A DNA stretch of 64,000 bases, taken from DATBRC01 sp036560485. Lineage in GTDB: Bacteria; Pseudomonadota; Gammaproteobacteria; Burkholderiales; Burkholderiaceae_D. Location: contig DATBRC010000015.1 in assembly GCA_036560485.1 (NCBI GenBank), positions 53,428-117,427 of the forward strand, read 5' to 3'. Positions 1-8,515 of this stretch are shown here, one piece after another (within the stretch, counting starts at the first letter, position 1; each line of letters starts with the position of its first letter). Both the position numbers and the translations under genes were made by a program. The notes below the pieces were generated by a model that saw only the letters and a list, made by a program, of their open reading frames with translations, was not told the origin of the DNA and made no database searches.

Positions 1-2
1 TT

Positions 3-683
3 CTAACAAACTGGATAGCGGAAACAGAACCGCAAGAAATTGTCAGGCATGAAGTGCGCCGCCAATTGGATCTGGTGGAAAGTGTCGGATGGAAAACCGC
101 CGAAGAAAAACTCTCTTTCTCGGTTCGCGATAGCGATGTCGATTGGATGCGTGATCGGCTGCATGCAATGGGCATTGACTTGAAACAACCATGGATCATG
201 ATGCATCCCGGCGCCACAGCGGCATCGCGCCGATATCCTGCCGGACATTGGACGCAAGTTATTCAAACTCTCACCGGAAATTGTGGCTATGCGGTAGTCT
301 TGACTGGAGATGCAAGTGAAGCGGCCATGATTGAAGAAATTCGCGTTGCAAGCGGCTCGATCGCACATTCACTGGCAGGCGAATTAGATCTTGGAAAATT
401 AGGCGCCGCCATTTCTCTTGCATCCATTGTCATCTCCAACAATACCGGACCGGCACATATGGCATCGGCAATCGGCACGCCATTGGTTGACTTGTATGCA
501 TTGACCAATCCGCAACATACACCATGGCAGGTGGAAAGCCGCGTGCTGTTTCATGATGTGCCATGCCGTTTTTGTTACAAGAGTATTTGTCCGCAAGAAC
601 ATCATGATTGTTTGAGCAAGGTCAAACCGGCTCAAGTGGTTGAAGCTGCACAGAGCCTTTTTCTTTCGATTTCATCAGGCTGA
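3..683 (+). CDS. glycosyltransferase family 9 (heptosyltransferase-like), 5' partial
   Basis: The frame is already open at the window edge, so only the C-terminal 226 residues are present. They match the nucleotide-sugar-binding half of GT9/ADP-heptose:LPS heptosyltransferases. Visible motifs are MMHPGATAASRRYPAGHW, which is the HPGA loop, and SNNTGPAHMASAIGTP, the usual S-N-D/N-T-G-P-x-H signature. A Cys-rich segment, PCRFCYKSICPQEHHDC, lies near the end, as in many family members. The role is probably transfer of a heptose or related sugar to LPS or another envelope glycan at the inner face of the membrane. The GT2 and PIG-L genes just downstream on the opposite strand fit an envelope-sugar locus. 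An internal GTG at 54 is not the true start because the homologous frame continues upstream of it. Confidence 0.85.
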   Translation, partial: LTNWIAETEPQEIVRHEVRRQLDLVESVGWKTAEEKLSFSVRDSDVDWMRDRLHAMGIDLKQPWIMMHPGATAASRRYPAGHWTQVIQTLTGNCGYAVVLTGDASEAAMIEEIRVASGSIAHSLAGELDLGKLGAAISLASIVISNNTGPAHMASAIGTPLVDLYALTNPQHTPWQVESRVLFHDVPCRFCYKSICPQEHHDCLSKVKPAQVVEAAQSLFLSISSG

Positions 684-882
684 CAATCAACAAATTTTTA
701 CAAAAAAATCTCGTGATCCTTTGAATGTTTGATTAAAAATCGGATCAATAAATCTCAAAAAACAAGCAACTTCCCGGCGCGGCCTGCGGTCGAAATATTA
801 AAGTGGCGGGAAGATAGCTCGCTGTAAATATTTTCAATCGAACTGAAATATTTTTTGATCATAAACAACCCATGGAGGCGTT

Positions 883-1050
883 TTGGATAAACCTAAGACA
901 CCCAAGGAAAAAAGACATGAACATGTCGCGCATCGTCGAGTAAAGAAAGAGCGGCACGGACATGCGCCAACGGATGACCTGGAACAGATTCGAAGAGAAC
1001 TGGGATGGGGTTTAATCAAACACAATAGACACGACATTAAAAAGAAATAA
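883..1050 (+). CDS. small basic hypothetical protein, TTG start
   Basis: This 55-residue frame is unrecognised. It starts at TTG (883-885), with a GGAGG Shine-Dalgarno at 875-879 but only 3-4 bases of spacing. The product is rich in Lys, Arg and His (about 40 percent) and ends with an amphipathic stretch, DDLEQIRRELGWGLIKHN, then a Lys tail. No membrane segment or signal peptide is seen. A competing ATG at 872 in another frame gives only 24 codons. A cytosolic nucleic-acid-binding or ribosome-associated peptide is possible from composition alone. It stands between GT9 and the convergent GT2 gene. Confidence 0.45.
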   Translation: MDKPKTPKEKRHEHVAHRRVKKERHGHAPTDDLEQIRRELGWGLIKHNRHDIKKK

Positions 1051-1125
1051 CAACCGCATGTCGAATATATGTTGAACGGATAGAGAACGTTGGAAGAGTA
1101 CGATGCGTTAATAAACTAAGCTAAG

Positions 1126-1989
1126 CTATTTATGCAATTGCCGATAGAGGTGTATCACTTCCGGTGGCAGTGTTTGTCGTCTCTTGATGACCCAGGGTAA
1201 TGCTCGCATTGCGCTAAAGAAGCCGGCGCTGAAAACATGACTTTGATAAGCGCTGCGCAAAATACGAAATGTCTGCTGTAATGCCAACAGAAATGGCAGG
1301 CGCATCCACGCAACCCATAACGCATTGCGGATCAGGATTTTTTTGCGTCCATCCACATTGCGTTGTAGCGACGGATAATGATGCACAACCAATTGGGGGA
1401 CATAGACAATATGCCACCCGTTGGCGGCCAAGTCCAAAGTCAGCAAGTCTTCTTCACCGCCAATAAAGAATTTTGGCTCATAGCCACCGGCTTCGATAAA
1501 TGCCTGGCGACGGACGACCGAAGCACCGGCAAGGAAGCCCAGTAGCGCCGGTCCGGGCAAGTTTTCGGTTGGCAAAGGGCTGTGTGCCATCTCGATAGAA
1601 GTCGGATCCTCCTTGTTTTCCGGTCCTACAAGGACGCGCGCGCAGAGGACTGCAATGTTCGGATAGCTTTCCATCAGTTCGATTGCTTTCACCAGCGAGC
1701 CTTCTTCCCACCATGTGTCGTCATCGCAAAATGCGACATACGGCGTCTGCACACGTTGTACGCCGATATTGCGTGCGGCCGCGCCAATGTTTTCTCTTAA
1801 AGAGATCAACTTCACTTGCGGAAAATGTGTTTTAACAAGCGTGGAAGTGAAATCGAAAGATGCGTTATCGACGACGACGATTGCTGGCCGCTCCGGCAAG
1901 GCAAGCATTTTCTCAAGCGTGCGTTGCAATTCAGCGGATCGATTATGCGTCAGTACAACAACAGAAAGAAGTTGGCTAATGTCAGTCAT
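1126..1989 (-). CDS. glycosyltransferase family 2
   Basis: This 287-residue protein has a GT-A fold N-terminus: VVVLTHNRSAELQRTLEKM, then a VVVDNAS loop, and AFCDDDTWWEEGS carrying the Asp-rich metal/nucleotide-sugar motif near residue 90. A later GGEEDLLTLDLAANGW segment corresponds to the catalytic base region (ED). No transmembrane segment is evident in the body, so it is probably a cytosolic or peripheral sugar transferase. I chose the ATG at 1989, which overlaps the stop of the upstream PIG-L gene by 8 bp (ATGACTGA), implying translational coupling. An ATG 21 bases further upstream is also in frame. The donor and acceptor cannot be read from the sequence. Confidence 0.85.
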   Translation of the reverse strand: MTDISQLLSVVVLTHNRSAELQRTLEKMLALPERPAIVVVDNASFDFTSTLVKTHFPQVKLISLRENIGAAARNIGVQRVQTPYVAFCDDDTWWEEGSLVKAIELMESYPNIAVLCARVLVGPENKEDPTSIEMAHSPLPTENLPGPALLGFLAGASVVRRQAFIEAGGYEPKFFIGGEEDLLTLDLAANGWHIVYVPQLVVHHYPSLQRNVDGRKKILIRNALWVAWMRLPFLLALQQTFRILRSAYQSHVFSAGFFSAMRALPWVIKRRQTLPPEVIHLYRQLHK

Positions 1990-2704
1990 GTGCCTTTGCT
2001 CCGCTGACATGTGCTTTCATAGGCGTAAGCCGCCACAATCGGTCACGTGCAAACGCATCGGCACAAGCATCAGAGACAGTTCTGGACAATGCCTGCAATT
2101 GGCTAGTGTAATTTTGCACAGCTTGTCGCTTTGCATGATACGCATTGTTATCGCAGGTTACGATAGGTGTAGCTTCAATTCTGGCATGCAGCAGCTCCGC
2201 CAATCTTTTTTGCAATGCACCCGCAATGCGCCAGTACAACGCGTCTTCATACATTAACCAATTTTTATCTATGTGATCGCGATAGCTCATCAGCATCGCT
2301 TGATGAACCAATATATGATCGGAATGGAACAGGCCTGCAGGAAATAAGATCGTTTCCGGTTTGTTGTCCTCGATGATCTTTTGCAAGATCGACGACACGG
2401 CAAACATCGGCGGTGTGGCTTGATATTGACTATCGTAAAAATCGAGCCATAGCGGAACGGCTGCCAACATGTGCAGCGCGGCGTAATCTTCCTGCTTTCG
2501 CGCTGCAATCGCTTCTTCTGCATTCAGGAAGCCGGATGCAGCATCCCAATCCGTTAATTTGTTAAAGCCAGGCGGAGCGCCGCTAAATACAGTAACAACC
2601 AACGTACCCGCATACCGTGAAATCAACTCCCCGCACGAAAATACCGCGTCATCCAAATGAGGCGATACAACCAGCAGTTTTCCGAGAGAAGAGAGGGTAT
2701 CCAA
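1982..2704 (-). CDS. PIG-L/LmbE-family deacetylase
   Basis: This 240-residue protein carries the zinc-binding LmbE motif VVSPHLDDAVFSCGE near residues 12-26 and a second His-containing element, FPAGLFHSDHILVHQ, around residue 115. Both are typical of N-acetyl-sugar deacetylases of the PIG-L fold. It likely removes an N-acetyl group from a sugar substrate before the GT2 product acts, since the two genes overlap by 8 bp and form one transcription unit with this gene first. The start is a TTG at 2704 with a weak AGGCG upstream. No better start is in frame. The substrate is unknown. Confidence 0.8.
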   Translation of the reverse strand: MDTLSSLGKLLVVSPHLDDAVFSCGELISRYAGTLVVTVFSGAPPGFNKLTDWDAASGFLNAEEAIAARKQEDYAALHMLAAVPLWLDFYDSQYQATPPMFAVSSILQKIIEDNKPETILFPAGLFHSDHILVHQAMLMSYRDHIDKNWLMYEDALYWRIAGALQKRLAELLHARIEATPIVTCDNNAYHAKRQAVQNYTSQLQALSRTVSDACADAFARDRLWRLTPMKAHVSGAKAHD

Positions 2705-3007
2705 TTTTTCAATTCGCCTATAACGAAAGAGTTTTGATGGAATAGAGTAGAGATGCCTCCATCAAGAATATTCACAATTGCGAAAATTGATTTGTGCTTT
2801 CTCAACTAAGATACGGAACAGGTTCCAGGATGAAAGTCAGCATGCAAAGATGAAATCAAAAAATGCCATAAGCAACTTTTCAAGTTGACGTTGACCCATG
2901 TCATAAGAAAGACATAAGTCACAAACAAGTGTGCGTATTTTCCATAAGCTACGGCATATCATCTCCCGATTACTTGCGCTATCCTCTGCGTAGAAGAATG
3001 CCTATCC
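2705..3007. promoter_or_regulatory. divergent intergenic region, PIG-L / HtrA
   Basis: About 300 bases separate the divergent PIG-L and HtrA genes, so this region must hold promoters for both. Three loosely related CATAAG repeats (about 2901-2950) lie upstream of the protease gene. They could be operator half-sites, but I see no clear consensus for a known regulator. No small gene is supported here. Confidence 0.4.
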
Positions 3008-4462
3008 ATGATTAAATTTATCACTTCAGCTGTGCAGATTGGCCTATGTGCGGTGTTATTAAATGCCTGCTCGCCATCACCGCAGCCGGTTACGCCCAAA
3101 ACAAATATGGCGCCGCAACCGTCTCAATCCAATAGCAATATGCCGGCCGCCGCGTTGCCTAATTTTGTCGCATTGGTCAAACAGGACGGACCGGCTGTCG
3201 TCAATATCAGCACCACGCGCACGGTCAAAGAAAGCGGGGATGCGTTAGGTATTCCTGAGAACGACCCATTCTTTGAATTTTTCCGGCGTTTTATGCCGCC
3301 GGCAGGACCACAGGAATTCCAGGAGCATACGCTCGGCTCAGGATTTATCATCAGTAATGATGGCGACATTTTGACGAATGCGCATGTGGCAATGGACTCT
3401 GACACAGTTACGGTAAAGCTTACCAACAAACGCGAATACAAGGCCAAGGTCATTGGAGTAGATCAGCGCACCGATGTCGCACTGATTAAAATCGATGCGG
3501 CCAATTTACCGGCCGTGCAAATTGGCGATCCGTCAAAACTGGAAGTGGGCGAATGGGTCGCTGCAATTGGCGCGCCGTTCGGCTTTGAAAATAGCGTGAC
3601 CGCCGGAATCGTCAGTGCAAAAGGCCGCTCGCTCCCGGATGGAAGTTTTGTGCCATTCATACAAACCGACGTGGCAGTTAATCCAGGGAATTCCGGCGGT
3701 CCTCTATTCAATATGCACGGAGAGGTCGTTGGCATCAATTCCCAAATATACAGCCGCACCGGCGGATTTATGGGCGTGTCGTTTGCCATTCCGATTGATA
3801 TTGCAATGAATGTGGTCAAGCAATTGCGTACGTCCGGCAAAGTGACGCGCGGACGCATCGGCGTGCAGGCGCAGGAATTGACGGCAGAATTGGCGAAGTC
3901 ATTCGGCTTGAAGGATATCAGTGGCGCACTTGTTGCGCTGGTTGAGAAGGGTAGTCCGGCAGACAAGGGCGGAATACGTCCTGGCGATGTGATTCTCTCT
4001 TTCAATAACAAGCCAATTCAATCTGCGTCAGATTTGGCACTCACGGTGGCCAATACAAAACCCGGAACGACAGTGCCTGTTCAACTTTGGCGCAAAGGTG
4101 CGCCGCTTGGCTTGAATGTCACAGTGGCGGAAACGCCGCCGGATCATGCGCCGACTGCATCTGCGGCACAGCCGGAACAAATGCAGCCGAATCAGGCTGG
4201 CCTCGTATTGGGCGATTTGTCGGCAGATCAGCGTAAGCGCTTGAATATCAGCAGCGGAGTCGTGGTGCGTAGTGCAATCGGCGCAGCAATGCGTGCGGGC
4301 TTGCAGAGTGGTGACGTTATTCTGGCTGTGAACAATGTCCCGGTAGAAAATACAGCAATGCTGGATGCTCAACTCAAGCAAAATGCCGGCAATACCGTTG
4401 CGCTTTTGGTGATGCGCGGTGATGTGACACTTTACCTTCCGCTGAGTTTGGCCGGCGGATAA
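3008..4462 (+). CDS. HtrA/Do-family periplasmic serine protease, predicted lipoprotein
   Basis: This 484-residue trypsin-like protease has two PDZ domains (DegP/DegQ/MucD type). The catalytic triad reads directly as His126 (LTNAHV), Asp156 (RTDVALI) and Ser229 (NPGNSGGPLF). PDZ1 spans about 275-375 and PDZ2 about 400-480. The N-terminus is a lipoprotein signal: a hydrophobic stretch ending in LLNAC, with the lipidated Cys at position 21 and Ser at +2, which favours the outer membrane. Most Do proteases are soluble, so the lipid anchor is notable. A Pro/Gln-rich linker (22-50) precedes the protease domain. The expected role is degradation and chaperoning of misfolded periplasmic proteins. The gene is monocistronic. 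Confidence 0.93.
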   Translation: MIKFITSAVQIGLCAVLLNACSPSPQPVTPKTNMAPQPSQSNSNMPAAALPNFVALVKQDGPAVVNISTTRTVKESGDALGIPENDPFFEFFRRFMPPAGPQEFQEHTLGSGFIISNDGDILTNAHVAMDSDTVTVKLTNKREYKAKVIGVDQRTDVALIKIDAANLPAVQIGDPSKLEVGEWVAAIGAPFGFENSVTAGIVSAKGRSLPDGSFVPFIQTDVAVNPGNSGGPLFNMHGEVVGINSQIYSRTGGFMGVSFAIPIDIAMNVVKQLRTSGKVTRGRIGVQAQELTAELAKSFGLKDISGALVALVEKGSPADKGGIRPGDVILSFNNKPIQSASDLALTVANTKPGTTVPVQLWRKGAPLGLNVTVAETPPDHAPTASAAQPEQMQPNQAGLVLGDLSADQRKRLNISSGVVVRSAIGAAMRAGLQSGDVILAVNNVPVENTAMLDAQLKQNAGNTVALLVMRGDVTLYLPLSLAGG

Positions 4463-4693
4463 TATAAAAATAAGTGCGTATCAATTTAAAACGATTCAAC
4501 TATTTTATAAAAATCAGTATTGCATAGCGTACTTAATTCAATTTCACATTTCAATTTAACGGCGCGTGTCTGTTTTTCTCTTCGATGTTTGATTCATCTC
4601 ATCAGCCATTATAAATATAAAGTCTATGGTAAGAGCGGACTTTGCCCTGCTATTGAAAAGGCAAAGAATTCAAAATTTAATAAGAGGAAAATG

Positions 4694-5236
4694 ATGAAAA
4701 ATATTTTCAAAGGCATTACCGCGAGCATGCTTTTTGTCGCGGCCAGTTCGTTTGCACAAGCTCCTGCTGCATCGGCACCATCCGCAACGCCAAATGACGC
4801 GCAAATTGCAGAAATTGCTGTTACTGCAAACAACGTTGACATCAATGCAGGCAAAGTAGCCAAATCAAAAGCAAAAAGTAAGGATGTGAAGGATTTTGCA
4901 CAGGAAATGATTACCGACCACACTGATGCCAACAAAAAAGCTGCAGCGCTGGTCCATAAGCTGAAAATCAAACCTGAGGAAAGCGCAGACAGCAAAGGCA
5001 TGAAGGATGAAGGCGCAGCAGCGTTGAAGAAAATCAAGGGACTGAAAGGTGATGAATTCGATAAAGCCTATATCGACAATGAAGTGATGTTCCATCAGCA
5101 GGTATTGGATGCATTGGACAAGACATTGATCCCCGATGCAAAAAATCCCGATTTGAAGAACTTGCTGACCACCATACGTCCAGTCATTGATAATCATCTC
5201 CAACATGCGAAGAAGATTCAAGCATCAATGAAATAA
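4694..5236 (+). CDS. DUF4142 secreted protein
   Basis: This 180-residue protein has a Sec signal peptide (MKNIFKGITASMLFVAASSF, cleavage near AQA). The mature part is a DUF4142 four-helix bundle of the ferritin-like class. The family pattern is seen in IAVTANNVDINAGKVAKSKA, VKDFAQEMITDHTDANKK and MFHQQVLDALDKTLIP, with a final HLQHAKKIQ. The start at 4694 is preferred because AGAGG lies 6 bases upstream; an adjacent ATG at 4691 would be too close. Members are periplasmic, often stress-induced and of unknown biochemical role. The upstream in-frame extension is not needed. Neighbours give no functional hint beyond envelope stress. Confidence 0.85.
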   Translation: MKNIFKGITASMLFVAASSFAQAPAASAPSATPNDAQIAEIAVTANNVDINAGKVAKSKAKSKDVKDFAQEMITDHTDANKKAAALVHKLKIKPEESADSKGMKDEGAAALKKIKGLKGDEFDKAYIDNEVMFHQQVLDALDKTLIPDAKNPDLKNLLTTIRPVIDNHLQHAKKIQASMK

Positions 5237-5449
5237 ATCCGGCTGAAATTTTTACCAAATGAATCACGCAGTCCGCATGCGGCAAAGGCAAGGGGTTGCG
5301 GCAAACGGCATCGCGTGGTTCGTTGATCGATCTGCCCGATTCATCTGATCGGAAACTATATAAGCAGCGTAGTGTCCATCTAGTGTCCTTATTCTTACAC
5401 ATGCCTTAAATCGAATTTTTTAGTATTCACACACCAAAACCAAGGAAAT

Positions 5450-6859
5450 ATGATGCTTGATAATCGTCTTTCCAGTGGCACGTACGCTAGTTTTCAATCT
5501 GATTCGCCATCTGCCGCCAATAAGCCGGCCGCAAAGAAAACACATCTTCCTCATCGAATCGTCATCGTAGGGGGAGGCGCCGGAGGTTTGGAATTGGCGA
5601 CCCAATTGGGCAATACATTGGGCGCAAAGGGCCGCGCACAAATTATATTGGTGGATCGCCAGGCGACGCATTTATGGAAACCGCTACTGCATGAGGTTGC
5701 AGCAGGCAGCATTGACGCAAACACCAATCAGCTGGAGTATGTCGCGCAGGCACGTTGGCATCATTTTGTGTTTCAACAAGGCGAGCTGATGGATATTGAC
5801 CGTCTCCAAAAAGCGATTCTTGTGGCGCCGGTTCTGGATGAAGAAGGCGTGGAAATTCTGCCGGAGCGCGCAATCGAATATGACACGCTGGTTTTGGCAA
5901 TAGGAAGTGTGACCAATTTTTTCGGTGTGGAGGGTGCGGCGGAACATGCGATTGCGGTGGATACCGTAAATCAGGCTGAGCGCTTTCGTCATCGGCTGAT
6001 TGCAGCCTGCATGCGATCACAGAATCATTTGGGTGAATACGCCAATCAGGAGCATCGACAGGTCAATATTGTCATCATAGGCGGTGGTGCGACCGGAGTG
6101 GAACTTTCAGCCGAGCTGCGCAATACCGCACAAGTTCTCGGCGCCTATGGATTGCATCATCTCGATCCGCGGCACGATATTCGCATCACATTGATTGAAA
6201 CAGGGCCGCGGATTCTAGGTCCGCTACCGGAACGTGTCGCCAACGAAACGGCAAAATTATTGCATGGGTTGGATATTGAGATCCTGACCGGCGAAAGAGT
6301 CACGCGCGTGGAAGAACATTCGGTCATGACAGCCGGCGGAAAATCCTTGCCGAGCGATATCACAGTATGGGCGGGAGGTATCCAGATTCCCAAGGTGTTG
6401 ACGTATATTGGCCTGCCAGTCAATAAACTGGGACAAGTCATCGTAAGACAAACGTTGCAAACGGAAATTGATCCGGATATTTTTGCTTTTGGAGATTGCG
6501 CCAGTTGCCCCTGGCCGGAAAAAAATACCAAGGTCCCGCCGCGTGCACAAGCGGCACATCAGCAGGCAAAATTCTTGTATCACGCGCTGCAACGCCGACT
6601 TTCAGGGCAGGCTATTCCCAATTTTCGTTATCACGATCAAGGTTCACTGATATCGCTGAGCCGGTTTAATGCGGTTGGTAATTTAATGGGTAAGCTGATT
6701 GGACGCAGTGTGCTGATTGAAGGGAAGATCGCGCGCTTGCTTTATGTTTCCTTATACCGCACGCATTTAATCGCGTTGAATGGTGTTGTGCGGACGGCAC
6801 TCGACACGATTGCAATGTGGCTGCGTCAGAAAAACGCACCACGCGTCAAATTGCACTGA
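5450..6859 (+). CDS. ndh: type II NADH:quinone oxidoreductase
   Basis: This 469-residue flavoprotein passes electrons from NADH to quinone without pumping protons, at the inner face of the cytoplasmic membrane. The FAD-binding Rossmann motif IVIVGGGAGGLELATQLG begins near residue 37 and the NADH motif IVIIGGGATGVELSAELR near 205. The DIFAFGDCASCPWP element near 345, which binds the flavin tail, is present. The C-terminal region is basic and amphipathic, consistent with membrane attachment. AAGGA at 5442-5446 supports the ATG at 5450 or the adjacent one at 5453. The N-terminal 35 residues before the first strand are longer than usual and low in complexity. A terminator-like hairpin follows at 7056. 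Confidence 0.92.
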   Translation: MMLDNRLSSGTYASFQSDSPSAANKPAAKKTHLPHRIVIVGGGAGGLELATQLGNTLGAKGRAQIILVDRQATHLWKPLLHEVAAGSIDANTNQLEYVAQARWHHFVFQQGELMDIDRLQKAILVAPVLDEEGVEILPERAIEYDTLVLAIGSVTNFFGVEGAAEHAIAVDTVNQAERFRHRLIAACMRSQNHLGEYANQEHRQVNIVIIGGGATGVELSAELRNTAQVLGAYGLHHLDPRHDIRITLIETGPRILGPLPERVANETAKLLHGLDIEILTGERVTRVEEHSVMTAGGKSLPSDITVWAGGIQIPKVLTYIGLPVNKLGQVIVRQTLQTEIDPDIFAFGDCASCPWPEKNTKVPPRAQAAHQQAKFLYHALQRRLSGQAIPNFRYHDQGSLISLSRFNAVGNLMGKLIGRSVLIEGKIARLLYVSLYRTHLIALNGVVRTALDTIAMWLRQKNAPRVKLH

Positions 6860-6877
6860 CATAAGCAAAATCAATCA

Positions 6878-7038
6878 GGACTTACGCATGCATTGAGTCC
6901 CTTCTCCCACATCAGTGGGAGAGGGCTAGGGTGAGGGCAGTATCGGCTACATTAAAGCATGTGCTCGAATGAACGATTGTTTTCCCTCACCCAAACCCTC
7001 TCCCACTGATGTGGGAGAGGGAGTAACTGCATAAGCCC
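6878..7038. repeat. long imperfect inverted repeat built on a CTCTCCCAC palindrome
   Basis: Two arms of about 57-60 bases (6878-6937 and 6983-7038) are imperfect inverted copies. Each contains the shorter palindrome CTCCCACATCAGTGGGAG, followed by a GGGTGAGGG block. Such ccctcaccc/ccctctccc units are widespread intergenic repeats in proteobacteria. The arrangement suggests a non-coding mobile repeat and a stable RNA cruciform downstream of ndh. Confidence 0.75.
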
Positions 7039-7055
7039 TATCAATATAAAAGAAA

Positions 7056-7088
7056 AAAGGCATCATCCCTTGTGAGATTGATGCCTTT
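7056..7088. terminator. bidirectional rho-independent terminator
   Basis: A 10-bp stem (AAAGGCATCA / TGATGCCTTT) is flanked by A-rich and T-rich runs on both sides, so it can end the ndh transcript on the plus strand and the csbD transcript on the minus strand. Confidence 0.7.
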
Positions 7089-7211
7089 GTTTTCCAATTC
7101 CGCAATTTCAAGGTAGCGGTATGCTGTTAAAAATTGTGTGTTGAATTGAATTTACAGTACGACAGAAGTGGGGCAGAAAAATTAAATTCACGGTTATTTA
7201 AAACGTCAATT

Positions 7212-7391
7212 TTATTTTGTTGCATTCTTAACCCTTTGTGAAACATCGCCCATTCCTTTTTGAACCTTTCCTTCGGCTTGTTTTTCAAGACCTTTTGCTT
7301 GTTGTGTTTTGCTTCCCATTATCTTGCCAGCAGACTCCTGCACTTTTCCAGCGGCGTGTTTTGCAGTTCCTTTGATTTGATCTCTGTTCAT
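7212..7391 (-). CDS. CsbD-family stress protein
   Basis: This 59-residue protein starts MNRDQIKGTAKHAAGKVQES, the hallmark of the CsbD/YjbJ family, and continues with internally repetitive Gly/Ala/Lys/Gln-rich helices (AKGLEKQAEGKVQKGMGDV). It is below the size cut-off of many gene callers. The start is supported by GGAG about 8 bases upstream (TTGGAGATCACATC-ATG). Family members are small, hydrophilic and stress-induced, often under general stress regulators; the molecular role is not established. The PRC-barrel gene upstream on the same strand has its own terminator at 7668, so csbD probably has a separate promoter within 7392-7660, where I see no other gene. Confidence 0.85.
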   Translation of the reverse strand: MNRDQIKGTAKHAAGKVQESAGKIMGSKTQQAKGLEKQAEGKVQKGMGDVSQRVKNATK

Positions 7392-7667
7392 GATGTGATC
7401 TCCAATGTAAAAATGAATGCGCTAATGAAAAAAATTTCTACACAAATATGGATAAAAGCGACCTGCTACTTCACCCTTCTGAAATATAAAGGAAGGATTT
7501 CTTATAGAGCGATGAATTCTTATTTCAGTTCCACGTGTATTTAAAAAAACATTGCTGCTTCATCGCATCCAATCTATGCCGATTAATGACAGGAAATGAA
7601 GACTTCATTGCTGATGTGAATCGACTGAAAGATATAAAACGCCTTCATGCTGTCAGCATAAAAAAGA

Positions 7668-7690
7668 AAAGCCCTCATTGCGAGGGCTTT
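7668..7690 (-). terminator. rho-independent terminator of the PRC-barrel gene
   Basis: AAAGCCCTC / GAGGGCTTT stem with a 5-base loop, followed on the minus strand by a T-rich run. It lies 50 bases after the stop of the PRC-barrel gene. Confidence 0.85.
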
Positions 7691-7741
7691 ACATTAAAAA
7701 CATCGTTAAAACCATGGAAACCAATAGTGCGTAGTGTTAAC

Positions 7742-8167
7742 TTAATGTGAAACAGGTGTCGACGAGGATGGAGGATAGGGTGATCCGTAAAAGCTGTGGA
7801 CCTGGCTTGCCCACGTTTCATCCGCCATATCAGGCCAATTGTCCTTATCAAATCCTGGTGCATTCTCCAGCATCTGTTTTTCCACATCGAGTATAAAGCG
7901 CTCATTGGTCGTATCAAGCTTTAACGCATCAAACGGCACGGCAAAAAGCTTTTCCCCCATGCTAAAAACACCGCCGAATGACAGCACAGCGTATTCGACT
8001 TCGCCTGTTTGCATGTTCAACATGAACTCTTTAATGTCACCCAGTTTTTCATCATGCGAGTTATAAACATCTTCTCCAATCAGAGTATCTGCCCCCATAA
8101 GTCTCGGGCCTGGGCCGGCATGGCCCTTCTTGTATATGCCTAGTGCATCATTTGATATGTAACTCAT
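7742..8167 (-). CDS. PRC-barrel domain protein
   Basis: This 141-residue soluble protein has a single PRC-barrel around residues 20-90: ADTLIGEDVYNSHDEKLGDI, EVEYAVLSFGG, KLFAVPFDAL. A Trp-containing tail follows and ends in a Pro/Ser-rich stretch. The second of two nearby ATGs (8167) is chosen because AAGGAG ends 6 bases upstream of it and would abut the first ATG. PRC-barrels bind RNA or protein partners; in this small stand-alone form they are typically stress-associated and uncharacterised. The gene sits upstream of csbD and may share its stress regulon. Confidence 0.85.
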   Translation of the reverse strand: MSYISNDALGIYKKGHAGPGPRLMGADTLIGEDVYNSHDEKLGDIKEFMLNMQTGEVEYAVLSFGGVFSMGEKLFAVPFDALKLDTTNERFILDVEKQMLENAPGFDKDNWPDMADETWASQVHSFYGSPYPPSSSTPVSH

Positions 8168-8515
8168 ATTCATCTCCTTTTAGGATAGAAACCGTCTATA
8201 AAAAATTCATAGCGAAATTTAGAGTTTATTCACTATTTGAAGTTCCAATACATCGCATTATTGATTCGGCACGATTGTGAGGGGATTCGGTCAATGCTTC
8301 ATCGTTCCGGATCAATAGTCCTTATTAAATTACGCATCGAAAAATATTGAAGCGGCTACGATGGTTATAAGAGAAAAGAGTAAGACCTTGAATGCGGATT
8401 GGAAACAGCAAAAAAATTTCAAATTCATGTAAGACGATTTTGGATGACCGCTGTCAAAAATGATGCATGAGAATCGCTCTAGATTAGTGCAATCTTATCC
8501 TTGGACACATTACGT
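8168..8515. other. intergenic region between divergent genes
   Basis: About 350 AT-rich bases separate the divergent PRC-barrel and GGDEF-EAL genes. They must contain promoters for both. No convincing ORF, repeat or RNA structure was found. Confidence 0.4.

Noticed and set aside
7535..7750. 71-residue plus-strand ORF between csbD and the PRC-barrel gene
   Set aside because: It runs through the PRC-barrel terminator and the 3' end of that gene, without a ribosome site.
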